64,000 nt of DNA from Piliocolobus tephrosceles (Eukaryota; Chordata; Mammalia; Primates; Cercopithecidae): the NCBI RefSeq assembly GCF_002776525.5, contig NC_045438.1, positions 162,212,753 through 162,276,752 on the forward strand, read 5' to 3'. Both the position numbers and the translations under genes were made by a program. The notes beneath the pieces were generated by a model. The model ran no database searches and was not told the origin of the DNA. It worked only from the letters and a program-made list of their open reading frames with translations. Below, one piece after another: positions 1 through 10,885 of the stretch. The first letter of the stretch is position 1, and every line of letters begins with the position of its first letter.

Positions 1-302
1 AGCAAACTATCACAAGAACAGAAAACCAAACACCGCATGTTCTCACTCATAGGTGGGAACTGAACAATGAGTTCACTTGGACTTGGGAAGGGGAACATCA
101 TACACTGGGGCCTATCAAGGGGAGGGGGGAGGGGGGAGGGATTGCATTGGGGAGTTATACCTGATATAAATGATGAATTGATGGGTGCTGACGAGTTGAT
201 GGGTGCAGCACACCAACATGGCACATGTATACATATGTAACAAACCTGCACGTTATGCACATGTACCCTAGAACTTAAAGTATAATAAAAAAAAAAAAAA
301 AA
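1..302 (+). mobile_element. L1 (young L1PA-type) 3' end, truncated by window edge
   Basis: Bases 1-63 read in frame 1 as the last 20 codons of L1 ORF2 and a TGA, ending HRMFSLIGGN. An L1 3' UTR follows, with a G-rich tract at 116-140 and an A-tail at about 287-302. The 3' UTR carries the tandem pair 172-189/190-207 (gatgaattgatgggtgct then gacgagttgatgggtgca), also seen in the element at 2760-8924. The body lies upstream of the window, so neither its length nor its 5' target duplication can be judged. Confidence 0.95.
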
Positions 303-1536
303 GAAAGTAAGGCCCATCTCTCTTCCATCTGATGGTTTGCAAATGTTTGCAAACAGCTGTCTCATCTTCTTTGAATCTTTTCTACCTGGGGACAAAAATC
401 TGTCCTGACTTTATTTCTCTCTCCTCTAACGTGGTTTCAGCTCTCTGTCTCTCTCTCCCACACATTCCAATTTGTCACTACTCCTCTTAAAGTGTGACAC
501 CCAGAATGGATCCCAATCTTTGAGGTTTATTACTTTCATTTCTACCACAAATAAGTCCTTGTCAGCATCAATCAATCTAGCACATTTCCTGTGGGGTGAC
601 CTTCTAAGGCATAGAAAGGGAGGTAGAGGACTTTGGAAACCGCCTCATGACCAGATATGTTAAGAATTTTCCTGACACCCTTTATGGAAGCGACCCCACT
701 CTGGAATCTGTGGGATAAATGCAAGGCCTCACTTAAACCCTCTGGGGCACTTTATTGCCCATAAAGGGCTCTCCACATTTCTTTCAAATTACAAGGCTTA
801 TAGCTTCTGCATCTCATCATTTAAGAGATGCCTTATTGCAGATGCAATAAACAACAGAGAAAATTATGTGAGTGCTTTTGAAACAATGCAAGCACAAAAC
901 ATAGCAACCTTCCTGTGCTAATAGGAAAGTTGCAGGAAAGAAAAAAGAAGTAAATTAGTAATCAACCCCAGCTAGATGGAGAGGTCAGCAGCCATACCCC
1001 TGCTTTCGTCAGAAACGACAGTCTCACTCACCCGTTCTCTCACCTTCCCACTCAAATCAGATGCAAGAATCGTTCAGGCAAAGTGAAACACGTTTCCTCT
1101 TCCATACAGCCCCCTGCTGTATCCAATTTTTTCTTTCCCAGACAGTAACCCCACAAGCTTTATCTGAGTGTACTGGAACCTCTTCTATCTTTTACACCTT
1201 GGCTATCCCCCCAGAATTCCACCTTGGTCAAGGTCAACACATGAAAAAGGACACTGTGTGTCTTAGACAAAAGATGAATTATCACACAGTGCAATGACCC
1301 ACTATTTGGGAGGCCTCAGGCTCAAAATAGATTAAATCTCCAGATGGTTTGTTTATTGTTAATGTCTGACATTGGGGTGGAGCAAAGTGGAGTGAATCGG
1401 GAGAAAGGATGGATAAGGCTAGTCCTCACATGGACACAGATATCCTGCCCACACACTGGCTTAAGGTACTATTAGTAGTTACTGCAACACGTAAGTCTAG
1501 GCAGACAAGTAGATAGACAGACAGCTAGCTGCTCTT
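303..1536. other. Intronic DNA, no recognised element
   Basis: I find no ORF with family resemblance, no splice-flanked exon and no repeat I can name here. The short open frames at 472-663 and 1061-1297 show no recognisable domain and are at chance length. Confidence 0.5.
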
Positions 1537-1909
1537 AGTCAGTTTGCACTGCTGTAACAGAAATGCCATAGATTGGGTGGCTTATACAACAAACATTTAT
1601 ACCTCACACTTCTGGAGCCTGGGAAGTCCGAGAACAAGGGGCCGACCAATTCGGTTCCTGATGAGGGCTCTCTTCCCAGCTTGCAGATGGCTGTCTTTTC
1701 ACTGTGCCCTCACATGGGGCAGAGAGAGGAAGGACAAGTTCTCTGGCATCTCTTCTTCGAAGGGCACTCATCCCATCATGAGCTCCGCCCACATGACCTA
1801 TTCTAATTTAATTACCTCCCCAAAGCTCCATCACTAAATGGTATCACACTGGAGTTTGGGTGTCAACAAATGAATTTGTGAGAAGCACAAACATTTAGTC
1901 CATAACAGT
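1537..1909 (-). mobile_element. MLT1-type ERVL-MaLR LTR, antisense to F13A1
   Basis: The segment starts with the reverse complement of a MaLR LTR 3' end (ttagtcagtttgcactgctg), passes through the 'gggtggcttatacaacaaac' and 'ctggagcctgggaagtccga' landmarks, and ends in 'ccataacag', the complement of the 5' TGTTATGG. At about 373 bp it is close to the expected solo-LTR length. No flanking 5-bp duplication is obvious. The subfamily (MLT1A/B versus MSTD) is not settled. Confidence 0.8.
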
Positions 1910-1914
1910 TCTCA

Positions 1915-2443
1915 ATCTCTCTTTTTAAGTTTTTTTACTGACACATTGTAATTGTACATGTTTATGTGAGGCAATTTGATGTTTCAATACATATAATGTG
2001 GTTGTATAATGATCAAATCGGAGTATTCAGTGTATCCATCACCCCATGCAATTATCATTTCTTTGTGGTGAGAACATTCAAAAGCATGTCTTCTAGGTCT
2101 TTTGTAATATACAATACCTACTGTTAATCATAGTTACCTTATCATGCAATAGAACACCAGAACTTATTCCTCCTATTTAACTGTCACTTTGTTCTCATTG
2201 GCCAACCTCTTCCCATCTTCCCCTTCATGTTCTCCTCCTCAGTCTCTGGTAACCACTGTTCTACTCTTTGTTTCTATGTTATCAACTTTAAAAAAATTTT
2301 TTTTAGTGTCTACATGTGAGTGAAATCATGTAGTATTTCCATGTCTGGTTTATTTCACTTACCATGATGCCTTTCCTCCAGGTCTAATTCATGTTGTTAC
2401 AAATGGCAGAATTTTATTCTTTTTTATGGCTGAATAGTTATAG
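1915..2443 (-). mobile_element. L1M 3' UTR fragment
   Basis: This is reverse-complement L1 3' end: T-rich start, 'gtatccatcaccccatgcaa', 'gtctggtttatttcacttac' and 'cagaattttattctttttta'. These are complements of the mammalian-wide L1M 3' UTR and ORF2 C-terminal end. It starts a few bases after the MLT1 LTR and is heavily diverged. Confidence 0.8.
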
Positions 2444-2746
2444 AAACCCAGATTCACGGTGGAATGTCTCCCAGGCAAAAGAAGCTTTATTTCTCAGAGA
2501 CAGTCAAAAATTGGGCTAAAAATCATGACATAGAAAACATTTGTTATCTAGGATGGGCTTACAACTTGGACCAAGTGCTACTTTCTCTGTTTACTCCTCA
2601 CTCCGGCACACACCTTCACAACCAAGACCTGAGCCAGTCCATGCCCACTTCCATATGGTCAGATAATTAGAAACACTCCACTGTGCCCTATGTTGCCAAG
2701 ATCTGATCTAGGAGTGCCAGATCCATGTAACAACTTGGACGCCTAG
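2444..2746. other. Intronic DNA, no recognised element
   Basis: About 300 bp between the L1M fragment and the 5' target-site duplication of the full-length L1. A short open frame (2464-2670) has no recognisable domain. I can assign nothing. Confidence 0.45.
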
Positions 2747-2759
2747 AAAGTGCAATTCC
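2747..2759. repeat. 5' target-site duplication of the full-length L1
   Basis: aaagtgcaattcc, matched 13/13 by 8925-8937. The upstream context 'ctag/aaag' fits a loose L1 endonuclease site. Confidence 0.95.
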
Positions 2760-3783
2760 GGCAAGATGGCCGAATAGGAACAGCTCCAGTCTCCAACTCC
2801 TGGCGCAAGCGACACAGCAGACCGGTGATTTCTGCATTTTCAACGGAGGTACTGGGGTCATCTCACTGGGGAGTGCCGGACAGTCGGGTGCTGGTCAGCT
2901 GCTGCAGCCCGACCAGCGAGAGCTGAAGCAGGGCGAGGCATTGCCTCACCTGGGAAGCGCAAGGGGGCAGGGAATCCCTTTTCCTAGCCAGGCGAACTGA
3001 GACACACAACACCTGGAAAATCGGGCAGTTCCCACCCCAATACTGCGCTTTAAGGAAACGGGCACACCAGGAGAATATATCCCACACCTGGCCGGGAGGG
3101 TCCCATGGCCACGGAGCCTCCCTCATTGCTACCACAGCAGTCTGCGATCTAACTACAAGGCAGCAGGTGGCTGGGGGAGGGGTGCCCGCCATTGCTGAGG
3201 CTTAAGTAGGTAAACAAAGCCTCTAGGAAGCTCGAACTGGGTGGAACTGACAGCAGCTCAAGGAAACTTGCCTGTCTCTGTAGACTCCACCTCTGGGGAC
3301 AGGGCACAGCTAAATAAACAACAGGGGAAGCAGCAGAGGCCTGTGCAGACCCAAACGACTCTGTCTGACAGCTTTGAAGAGAGCAGTGGATCTCCCAACA
3401 TGGAGGTTGAGATCTGAGAACGGACAGACTGCCTGCTCAAGTGGGTCCCTGACCCCTGAGTAGCCTAACTGGGAGACATCCCCCACTAGAGGCAGTCTGG
3501 CATCCCACACCTCGCAGGGTGGAGTACACCCCTGAGAGGAAGCTTCCAAAGTAAAAATCAGACAGGTACACTCGCTGTTCAGCAATATTCTATCTTCTGC
3601 AACCTCTGCTGCTGATACCCAGGCAAACAGGGTCTGGAGTGGACCTCAAGCAATCTCCAACAGACCTACATCTGAGAGTCCTGACTATTAGAAGGAAAAC
3701 TATCAAACAGGAAGAACACCTATATCAAAACCCCATCAGTACGTCACCATCATCAAAGACCAGAAGCAGATAAAACCACAAAG
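2760..3783 (+). promoter_or_regulatory. L1 5' UTR / internal promoter with YY1-type site
   Basis: This is the L1 internal promoter region. The YY1-type site aagatggcc is intact at 2763-2771, three bases into the element, where it is known to set accurate L1 initiation. The region also hosts the L1 antisense promoter in primates. The segment 3527-3654 is the counterpart of the block deleted in L1PA3 and younger ape elements, known as a ZNF93 target there. CpG content is moderate and many CpGs have decayed. Confidence 0.8.
2863..3192 (-). CDS. L1 ORF0-like antisense open frame (109 aa)
   Basis: An open frame in the L1 5' UTR, opposite to ORF1/ORF2, begins MAGTPPPATCC at the ATG complementary to 3190-3192. 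The start position and the MAG-PPPA opening match the primate-specific L1 ORF0, which I recall as about 70 residues and driven by the L1 antisense promoter. The start context is good (G at -3, G at +4). This frame runs to 109 residues, longer than the human form. It is Cys- and Trp-rich after residue 40 and has no recognisable domain. A coding frame in a repeat can be accidental; translation is inferred only from the ORF0 precedent. In F13A1 terms it is antisense. Confidence 0.5.
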   Translation of the reverse strand: MAGTPPPATCCLVVRSQTAVVAMREAPWPWDPPGQVWDIFSWCARFLKAQYWGGNCPIFQVLCVSVRLARKRDSLPPCASQVRQCLALLQLSLVGLQQLTSTRLSGTPQ

Positions 3784-4799
3784 ATGGGGAAGAAGCAGGG
3801 CAGAAAAGCTGGAAATTCAAAAAATAAGAGCACATCTCCCCCTGCAAAGGAGCGCAGCTCATCACCAGCAATGGATCAAAGCTGGTCAGAGAATGACTTT
3901 GACGAGATGAGAGAAGAAGGCTTCAGTCCATCAAACTTCTCAGAGTTAATGGAGGAATTACGTACCCAGTGCAAAGAAACTAAAAATCTTGAAAAAAGAG
4001 TGGAAGAATTGATAGCTAGAATAATTAATGCAGAGAAGGTCATAAATGAAATGACAGAGATGAAAACCATGACACGAGAAATACGTGACAAATCCACAAG
4101 CTTCAGTACCCGACTTGATCAACTGGAAGAAAGAGTATCAGCGATTGAGGATCAAATGAATGAAATGAAGCGAGAAGAGAAACCAAAAGAAAAAAGAAGA
4201 AAAAGAAATGAACAAAGCCTGCAAGAAGTATGGGATTATGTAAAAAGACCAAATCTACATCTGATTGGGGTGCCTGAAAGTGAGGGGAAAATGGAACCAA
4301 GTTGGAAAACACTCTTCAGGATATCATCCAGGAGAACTTTCCCAACCTAGTAGGGCAGGCCAACATTCAAATTCAGGAAATACAGAGAACACCACAAAGA
4401 TACTCCTCGAGAAGAGCAACTCCAAGACACATAATTGCCAGATTCACCAAAGTTGAAATGAAGGAAAAAATCTTAAGGGCAGCCAGAGAGAAAGGTCGGT
4501 TTACCCACAAAGGGAAGCCCATCAGACTAACAACAGACCTCTCGGCAGAAACTCTACAAGCCAGAAGAGAGTGGGGGCCAATATTCAACATTCTTAAAGA
4601 AAAGAATTTTAAACCCAGAATTTCATATCCAGCCAAACTAAGTTTCATCAGTGAAGGAGAAATAAAATCCTTTACAGATAAGCAAATGCCTAGAGATTTT
4701 GTCACCACCAGGCCTGCCTTACAAGAGACCCTGAAGGAAGCCCTAAACATGGAAAGGAACAACCGGTACCAGCCATTGCAAAAACATGCCAAAATGTAA
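3784..4799 (+). pseudogene. L1 ORF1 (RNA-binding protein), one frameshift
   Basis: ORF1p is the L1 nucleic-acid chaperone that trimerises and coats L1 RNA. The start is ATGGGGAAGAAG at 3784. Frame 1 runs to a stop at 4348-4350; the true sequence continues in another frame from about 4290 to the TAA at 4797-4799. The cause is a 1-bp deletion near 4283-4286, just after VPESEG. Counting across it gives 338 residues, the canonical length. Visible parts: a basic N-terminus, a heptad-rich coiled coil at about residues 50-150, the start of the RRM (KRPNLHLIGVPE), and a C-terminal domain with ARREWGPIF and YPAKL. The deletion cuts the RRM and leaves a 188-aa N-terminal stub. Confidence 0.95.
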
Positions 4800-4862
4800 A
4801 GACCATCGAGGCTAGGAAGAAACTGCATCAACTAACGAGCAAAATAACCAGTTGATATCATA

Positions 4863-7800
4863 ATGGCAGGATCAAGTTCACACATAGCAATATTAACCTT
4901 AAATGTTAATGGACTAAATGCTCCAATTAAAAGACACAGACTGGCAAACTGGATAAAGAGTCAAGACCCATCAGTCTGCTGTATTCAGGAGACCCATCTC
5001 ACATGCAGAGACATACATAGGCTCAAAATAAAGGGATGGAGGAAGATCTACCAAGCAAATGGAGAACAAAAAAAAGCAGGGGTTGCAATCCTAGTCTCTG
5101 ATAAAACAGACTTTAAACCATCAAAGATCAAAAGAGACAAAGAAGGCCATTACATAATGGTAAAGGGATCAATTCAACAGGAAGAGCTAACTATCCTAAA
5201 TATATATGCACCCAATACAGGAGCACCCAGATTCATAAAGCAAGTCCTTAGAGACTTACAAAGAGACTTAGACTCCCATACAATAATAATGGGAGACTTC
5301 AACACTCCACTGTCAACATTAGACAGATCAACGAGACAGAAAGTTAACAAGGATATCCAGGAATTGAACTCATCTCTGCACCAAGCGGACCTAATAGACA
5401 TCTATAGAACTCTCCACCCCAAGTCAACAGAATATACATTCTTCTCAGCACCACATCACACTTATTCCAAAATTGACCACATAATTGGAAGTAAAGCACT
5501 CCTCAGCAAATGTAAAAGAACAGAAATTATAACAAACTGTCTCTCTGACCACAGTGCAATCAAACTAGAACTCAGGACTAAGAAATTCAATCAAAACCGC
5601 TCAACTACATGGAAACTGAACAACCTGCTCCTGAATGACTACTGGGTACATAACGAAATGAAAGCAGAAATAAAGATGTTCTTTGAATCCAATGAGAACA
5701 AAGATACAACATACCAGAATCTCTGGGACACATTTAAAGCAGTATGTAGAGGGAAATTTATAGCACTAAGTGCCCACAAGAGAAAGCAGGAAAGATCTAA
5801 AATTGACACTCTAACATCACAATTAAAAGAACTAGAGAGGCAAGAGCAAACACATTCAAAAGCTAGCAGAAGGCAAGAAATAACTAAGATCAGAGCAGAA
5901 CTGAAGGAGATAGAGACACAAAAAACCCTCCAAAAAATCAATGAATCCAGGAGTTGGTTTTTTGAAAAGATCAACAAAATTGACAGACCGCTAGCAAGAT
6001 TAATAAAGAAGAAAAGAGAGAGGAATCAAATAGACGCAATAAAAAATGATAAAGGGGATATCACCACCGACCCCACAGAAATACAAACTACCATCAGAGA
6101 ATACTATAAACACCTCTACGCAAATCAACTAGAAAATCTAGAAGAAATGGATAATTTCCTGGACACTTACACTCTTCCAAGACTAAACCAGGAAGAAGTT
6201 GAATCCCTGAATAGACCAATAGCAGCCTCTGAAATTGAGGCAACAATTAATAGCCTGCCCACCAAAAAAAGCCCAGGACCAGATGGATTCACAGCTGAAT
6301 TCTACCAGAGGTACAAGGAGGAGCTGGTACCATTCCTTCTGAAACTATTCCAATCAATAGAAAAAGAGGGAATCCTCCCTAACTCATTTTATGAGGCCAG
6401 CATCATCCTGATACCAAAGCCTGGCAGAGACACAACAAAAAAAGAGAATTTTAGACCAATCTCCCTGATGAACATCGATGCAAAAATCCTCAATAAAATA
6501 CTGGCAAACCGGATTCAGCAGCACATCAAAAAGCTTATCCACCATGATCAAGTGGGCTTCATCCCTGGGATGCAAGGCTGGTTCAACATTCGCAAATCAA
6601 TCAACGTAATCCAGCATATCAACAGAACCAAAGACAAGAACCACATGATTATCTCAATAGATGCAGAAAAGGCTTTTGACAAAATTCAACAGCCCTTCAT
6701 GCTAAAAACGCTCAACAAATTCGGTATTGATGGAACGTACCTCAAAATAATAAGAGCTATTTATGACAAACCCACAGCTAATATCATACTGAATGGGCAA
6801 AAACTGGAAAAATTCCCTTCGAAAACTGGCACAAGACAGGGATGCCCTCTCTCACCACTCCTATTCAACATAGTGTTGGAAGTTCTGGCTAGGGCAATCA
6901 GGCAAGAGAAAGAAATCAAGGGTATTCAGTTAGGAAAAGAAGAAGTCATATTGTCCCTGTTTGCAGATGACATGATTGTATATTTAGAAAACCCCATCGT
7001 CTCAGCCCAAAATCTCCTTAAGCTGATAAGCAACTTCAGCAAAGTCTCAGGATACAAAATTAATGTGCAAAAATCACAAGCATTCTTATACACCAGTAAC
7101 AGACAAGCAGAGAGCCAAATCATGAATGAACTTCCATTCACAATTGCTTCAGAGAGAATAAAATACCTAGGAATCCAACTTACAAGGGATGTAAAGGACC
7201 TCTTCAAGGAGAACTACAAACCACTGCTCAGTGAAATCAAAGAGGACACAACCAAATGGAAGAACATACCATGATCATGGATAGGAAAAATCAATATTGT
7301 GAAAATGGCCATACTGCCCAAAGTTATTTATAGATTCAATGCCATCCTCATCAAGCTACCAATGAGTTTCTTCACAGAATTGGAAAAAACTGCTTTAAAG
7401 TTCATATGGAACCAAAAAAGAGCCCGCATTGCCAAGAGAATCCTAAGTCAAAAGAACAAAGCTGGAGGCATCACCCTACCTGACTTCAAACTATACTACA
7501 AGGCTACAGTAACCAAAACAGCATGGTACCAGTACCAAAACAGAGATATAGATCAATGGAACAGAACAGAGTCCTCAGAAATAATACCACACATCTACAC
7601 CCATCTGATCTTTGACAAACCTGAGAGAAACAAGAAATGGGGAAAGGACTCCCTATTTAATAAATGGTGCTGGGAAAATTGGCTAGCCATAAGTAGAAAG
7701 CTGAAACTGGATCCTTTCCTTACTCCTTATACGAAAATTAATTCAAGATGGATTAGAGACTTAAATGTTAGACCTAATACCATAAAAACCCTAGAAGAAA

Positions 7801-8690
7801 ACCTAGGTGGTACCATTCAGGACATAGGCATGGGCAAGGACTTCATGTCTAAAACACCAAAAGCAACGGCAGCAAAAGCCAAAATTGACAAATGGGATAT
7901 GATTAAACTAAAGAGCTTCTGCACAGCAAAAGAAACTACCATCAGAGTGAACAGGCAACCTACAGAATGGGAGAAAATTTTTGCAAACTACTCATCTGAC
8001 AAAGGGCTAATATCCAGAATCTACAAAGAACTCAAACAAATTTACAAGAAACAAACAAACAACCCCATCAAAAAGTGGGCAAAGGATATGAACAGACATT
8101 TCTCAAAAGAAGACATTCATACAGCCAACAGACACATGAAAAAATGCTCATCATCACTCACCATCAGAGAAATGCAAATCAAAACCACAATGAGATACCA
8201 TCTCACACCAGTTAGAATGGCAATCATTAAAAAGTCAGGAAACAACAGGTGCTGGAGAGGATGTAGAGAAATAGGAACACTTTTACACTGTTGGTGGGAT
8301 TGTAAACTAGTTCAACCATTATGGAAAACAGTATGGCGATTCCTCAAGGATCTAGATCTAGATGTACCATATGACCCAGCCATCCCACTACTGGGTATAT
8401 ACCCAAAGGATTATAAATTATTCTACTACAAAGACACATGCACACGTATGTTTATTGTGGCACTATTCACAATAGCAAAGTCTTGGAATCAACCCAAATG
8501 TCCATCTGTGACAGACTGGATTAAGAAAATGTGGCACATATACACCATGGAATACTATGCAGCCATAAAAAAGGATGAGTTTGCGTCCTTTGTAGGGACA
8601 TGGATGCAGCTGGAAACCATCATTCTTGGCAAACTATCACAAGAACAGAAAACCAAACACCGCATGTTCTCACTCATAGGTGGGAACTGA
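4863..8690 (+). pseudogene. L1 ORF2 (endonuclease / reverse transcriptase), one nonsense codon
   Basis: ORF2p nicks target DNA and reverse-transcribes L1 RNA. The frame is continuous for 1275 residues, the canonical length, except for a TGA at 7272-7274 (codon 804, where relatives have Cys: KNIPC). Endonuclease residues are all present at canonical numbers: N14, E43, D145, N147, D205, H230. The RT FADD motif is intact with D702/D703 (6966-6971). The Cys-rich C-terminus retains CX3CX7HX4C. The nonsense falls after the RT palm, so an 803-aa product would keep EN and the RT core but lose the C-terminal part. No other frameshift is visible. Confidence 0.96.
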
Positions 8691-8924
8691 ACAATGACAT
8701 CACTTGGACTCGGGAAGGGGAACATCACACATCGGGGCCTATCATGTGGGGGGAGGGGGGAGGGATTGCATTGGGAGTTATACCTGATATAAATGACGAA
8801 TTGATGGGTGCTGATGAGTTGATGGGTGCAGCACACCAACATGGCACAAGTATACATATGTAACAAACCTGCACGTTATGCACATGTACCCTAGAACTTA
8901 AAGTATAATAATAATAATAATAAT
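8691..8924 (+). other. L1 3' UTR, G-rich tract and (AAT)n tail
   Basis: The 3' UTR contains a polypurine G-rich tract at about 8748-8762 that could form a quadruplex, the monkey-type tandem pair at 8795-8830, and the end 'cttaaagtataata'. Instead of a plain A-tail there is an (AAT) array at about 8905-8924. An AATAAA at 8922-8927 overlaps the 3' target duplication. Confidence 0.85.
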
Positions 8925-8937
8925 AAAGTGCAATTCC
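8925..8937. repeat. 3' target-site duplication of the full-length L1
   Basis: aaagtgcaattcc, identical to 2747-2759. Confidence 0.95.
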
Positions 8938-10150
8938 ACAGAACCAAAATCCTTTACAAGACTGTATTTCTCTTTAGAATACAGCTCTTAAATAGTTGGG
9001 GAATCACCACCCCCACTCATTCACCGACACCCTGCCAGATGTGGTGTTTAGAAGGCAGGAGGTCTTGAGCCCAAAGTAGAGGGCCTGGAAGGTGGGGAGC
9101 TGGTAAACAGGGAATCGGAGCCAGGAACAAAGAAGGCGGTGCTGTGTCTCACCCCTCACTCGCCCTGAGCCACCTCTACTCTGAAATGGTTTACCTTCCT
9201 GCTCTTCCCCCACTGGCTCCTGCCTATCTCAGATGCACAGAGGTTCCCCCTCCACAGATTCTTAGCTTTCTGCACTTGAAGCTCCCAGAGCATCAAATAA
9301 TTTATCTTCCAGATTTACTTTGCTCTTTAGAAAATGATCCAGTTCAATAAATTATTTCAAGAGAAAAATTCCCCCACTTTGTGATTTGGGCGTAAACTTT
9401 AAGTTTCTCAAATAGGACAGAAGCTAAGGGCTAGATGCACAGAGGACAAACCATGAGTAGTTGCAGTTTATTGTAATAATAATCTCATTTGCCTGCGTGC
9501 ATTCAAGATGATAAATGGCCAGTATCTCCTGATGGCTCAGCACATTACTGAGAATCATTTATCACAACATCCATCCCCAGAAAATAGGATTACTCCAACA
9601 TTGCTCCACTTACCAAAATGATTTTTTCTCTCTGTTATGAATTTATCTGTATGTAAAGTAACATGCATATGTATCTTCATGTATGAATATCTTCATGTAT
9701 GAGTTTTTTCATATGTACACATCATTATGCCAGATGGTTTTATGAGTATGAGAAAATGATAAGGGGGAGCTAAAGATTTAGCTTCTATTTGAGGTGGTTA
9801 TCTACAGTACATGGTCTCAGGTCAGGTCCTTAACCAGGGCCACTGTTTCACAAAGTGCTTGATTGATCACTTGGGGGAACCAGAGGAGAGACAATGAATG
9901 GATACAGGAAACAATAGCACAGCTGTTGAGAAATAAATATCCCAAACCTCCATTGGTATTGAATTGAGCACTGTGAATTGAGGACTGAGAATTTTCTCTC
10001 TGCATGCAGACAGGAGAAACTTTCCTAAATTATTTTGCAAAGACTTCAATGAATCCTCCATGAACACTTGTGGGACAGTCTTATTACTAAGTCAAAAAGC
10101 ATCTTTCCTGCTTGAGAAATAAAACCTATGAAAAAGTAAGCACAGTGGTC
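8938..10150. other. Intronic DNA, no recognised element
   Basis: I looked for F13A1 exon 14 and for named repeats here and found neither. The AT-rich part near 9640-9720 has tandem-like 'atcttcatgtatga' repeats but no clear array. Confidence 0.5.
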
Positions 10151-10659
10151 AGAAAAAGCCTTTTCTTTTTTTCTTTTTTCTTTTTTTTATTTCCATAGGT
10201 TTTTGGGGGAACAGATGGTGTTTGGTTACATGAATAAGTTCTTTAGTGGTGACTTTTGAGATATTTGGTCACCCATCACCTGAGAAGTACATACTGTATC
10301 CAACTTGTAGTCTTTTATCACTCTCACCTTTCCCCTGAGTCCCCAAAGACCATTGCATCATTCTTATGCCTTTGCACCCTCATAGCTTAGCTTCAGCTTA
10401 CGAGTGAGAACATAGGATGTTTGGTTTTCCATTCCTGAGTTACTTCACTTAGAATCATGATCTCCAGTTTCATCCAGGTCACTGTGAATTCCATTATTTC
10501 ATTTCTTTTTATGGCCGAGTAGTATTCCATGGTATATACATACCACAATTTCTTTATCCACTCGTTGATGGGCATTTGGGCTGGTTCCATGGTTTTGCAA
10601 TCACAAATTGTGCTGCTGTAAATATGTGTGTGCAAATATCTTAGAAAAAGCCTTTTCTT
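10151..10659 (-). mobile_element. 5'-truncated L1 3' end with 17-bp target duplication
   Basis: Reverse-complement L1 3' UTR and ORF2 C-terminus: T-rich tract (10162-10188), 'ttggttacatgaataagttc', 'gagttacttcacttagaatc', and a minus-strand frame with KLWYVYTMEYYSAIK. The duplication agaaaaagccttttctt is exact at 10151-10167 and 10643-10659, so the inserted copy is about 10168-10642. The sequence fits L1PA13+/L1PB/L1MA grade. Confidence 0.92.
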
Positions 10660-10698
10660 ATAGAACATATGGTGTATACTTTTATGAAATGTAGTGAA

Positions 10699-10885
10699 GA
10701 GTAGCAGAAAGCATATGAATATGGGACTCAGAAAAACCTGGGTTCAAATTTCATCTCTGCCTGTTTACCAATTGTGTGATCTTGAAAAAGGGACTTTACT
10801 GGTTAACCTTCCATTTTTCTTGATCATAAAATCTACTGCATAGTATCTGCCTCGAAGAACTGTCATACATATAAAATCTGAATAT
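10699..10885 (+). mobile_element. MIR SINE, diverged
   Basis: It contains the MIR core pattern: 'gggactcagaaaaacctggg', 'ttcaaatttcatctctgcct', 'caattgtgtgatcttgaaaa', then an A-rich 'cataaaatctactgcatagt' stretch. These are tRNA-derived SINE landmarks at expected spacing. Confidence 0.75.

Larger units (their letters stand above)
2760..8924 (+). mobile_element. Nearly full-length L1 (L1PA-type), sense in F13A1 intron
   Basis: A 6.17-kb L1 with all parts in order: 5' UTR 2760-3783, ORF1 3784-4799, 63-bp spacer, ORF2 4863-8690, 3' UTR with a G-rich tract near 8748-8762, and an (AAT)n tail. It lacks only about 9 bases of the usual 5' end. The flanking 13-bp duplications are identical. Only two disabling changes are visible, a 1-bp deletion in ORF1 and one nonsense codon in ORF2, so it is fairly young. 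It keeps the roughly 128-bp 5' UTR segment (3527-3654) that later ape L1PA3-L1PA1 lost, and its 3' UTR has the duplication 8795-8812/8813-8830. Both fit a monkey L1 lineage or an L1PA4-L1PA8-grade element. It runs in the same direction as F13A1. Confidence 0.97.

Noticed and set aside
4373..4831. 152-codon minus-strand open frame
   Set aside because: It is the antisense shadow of L1 ORF1; no independent start context or family resemblance.
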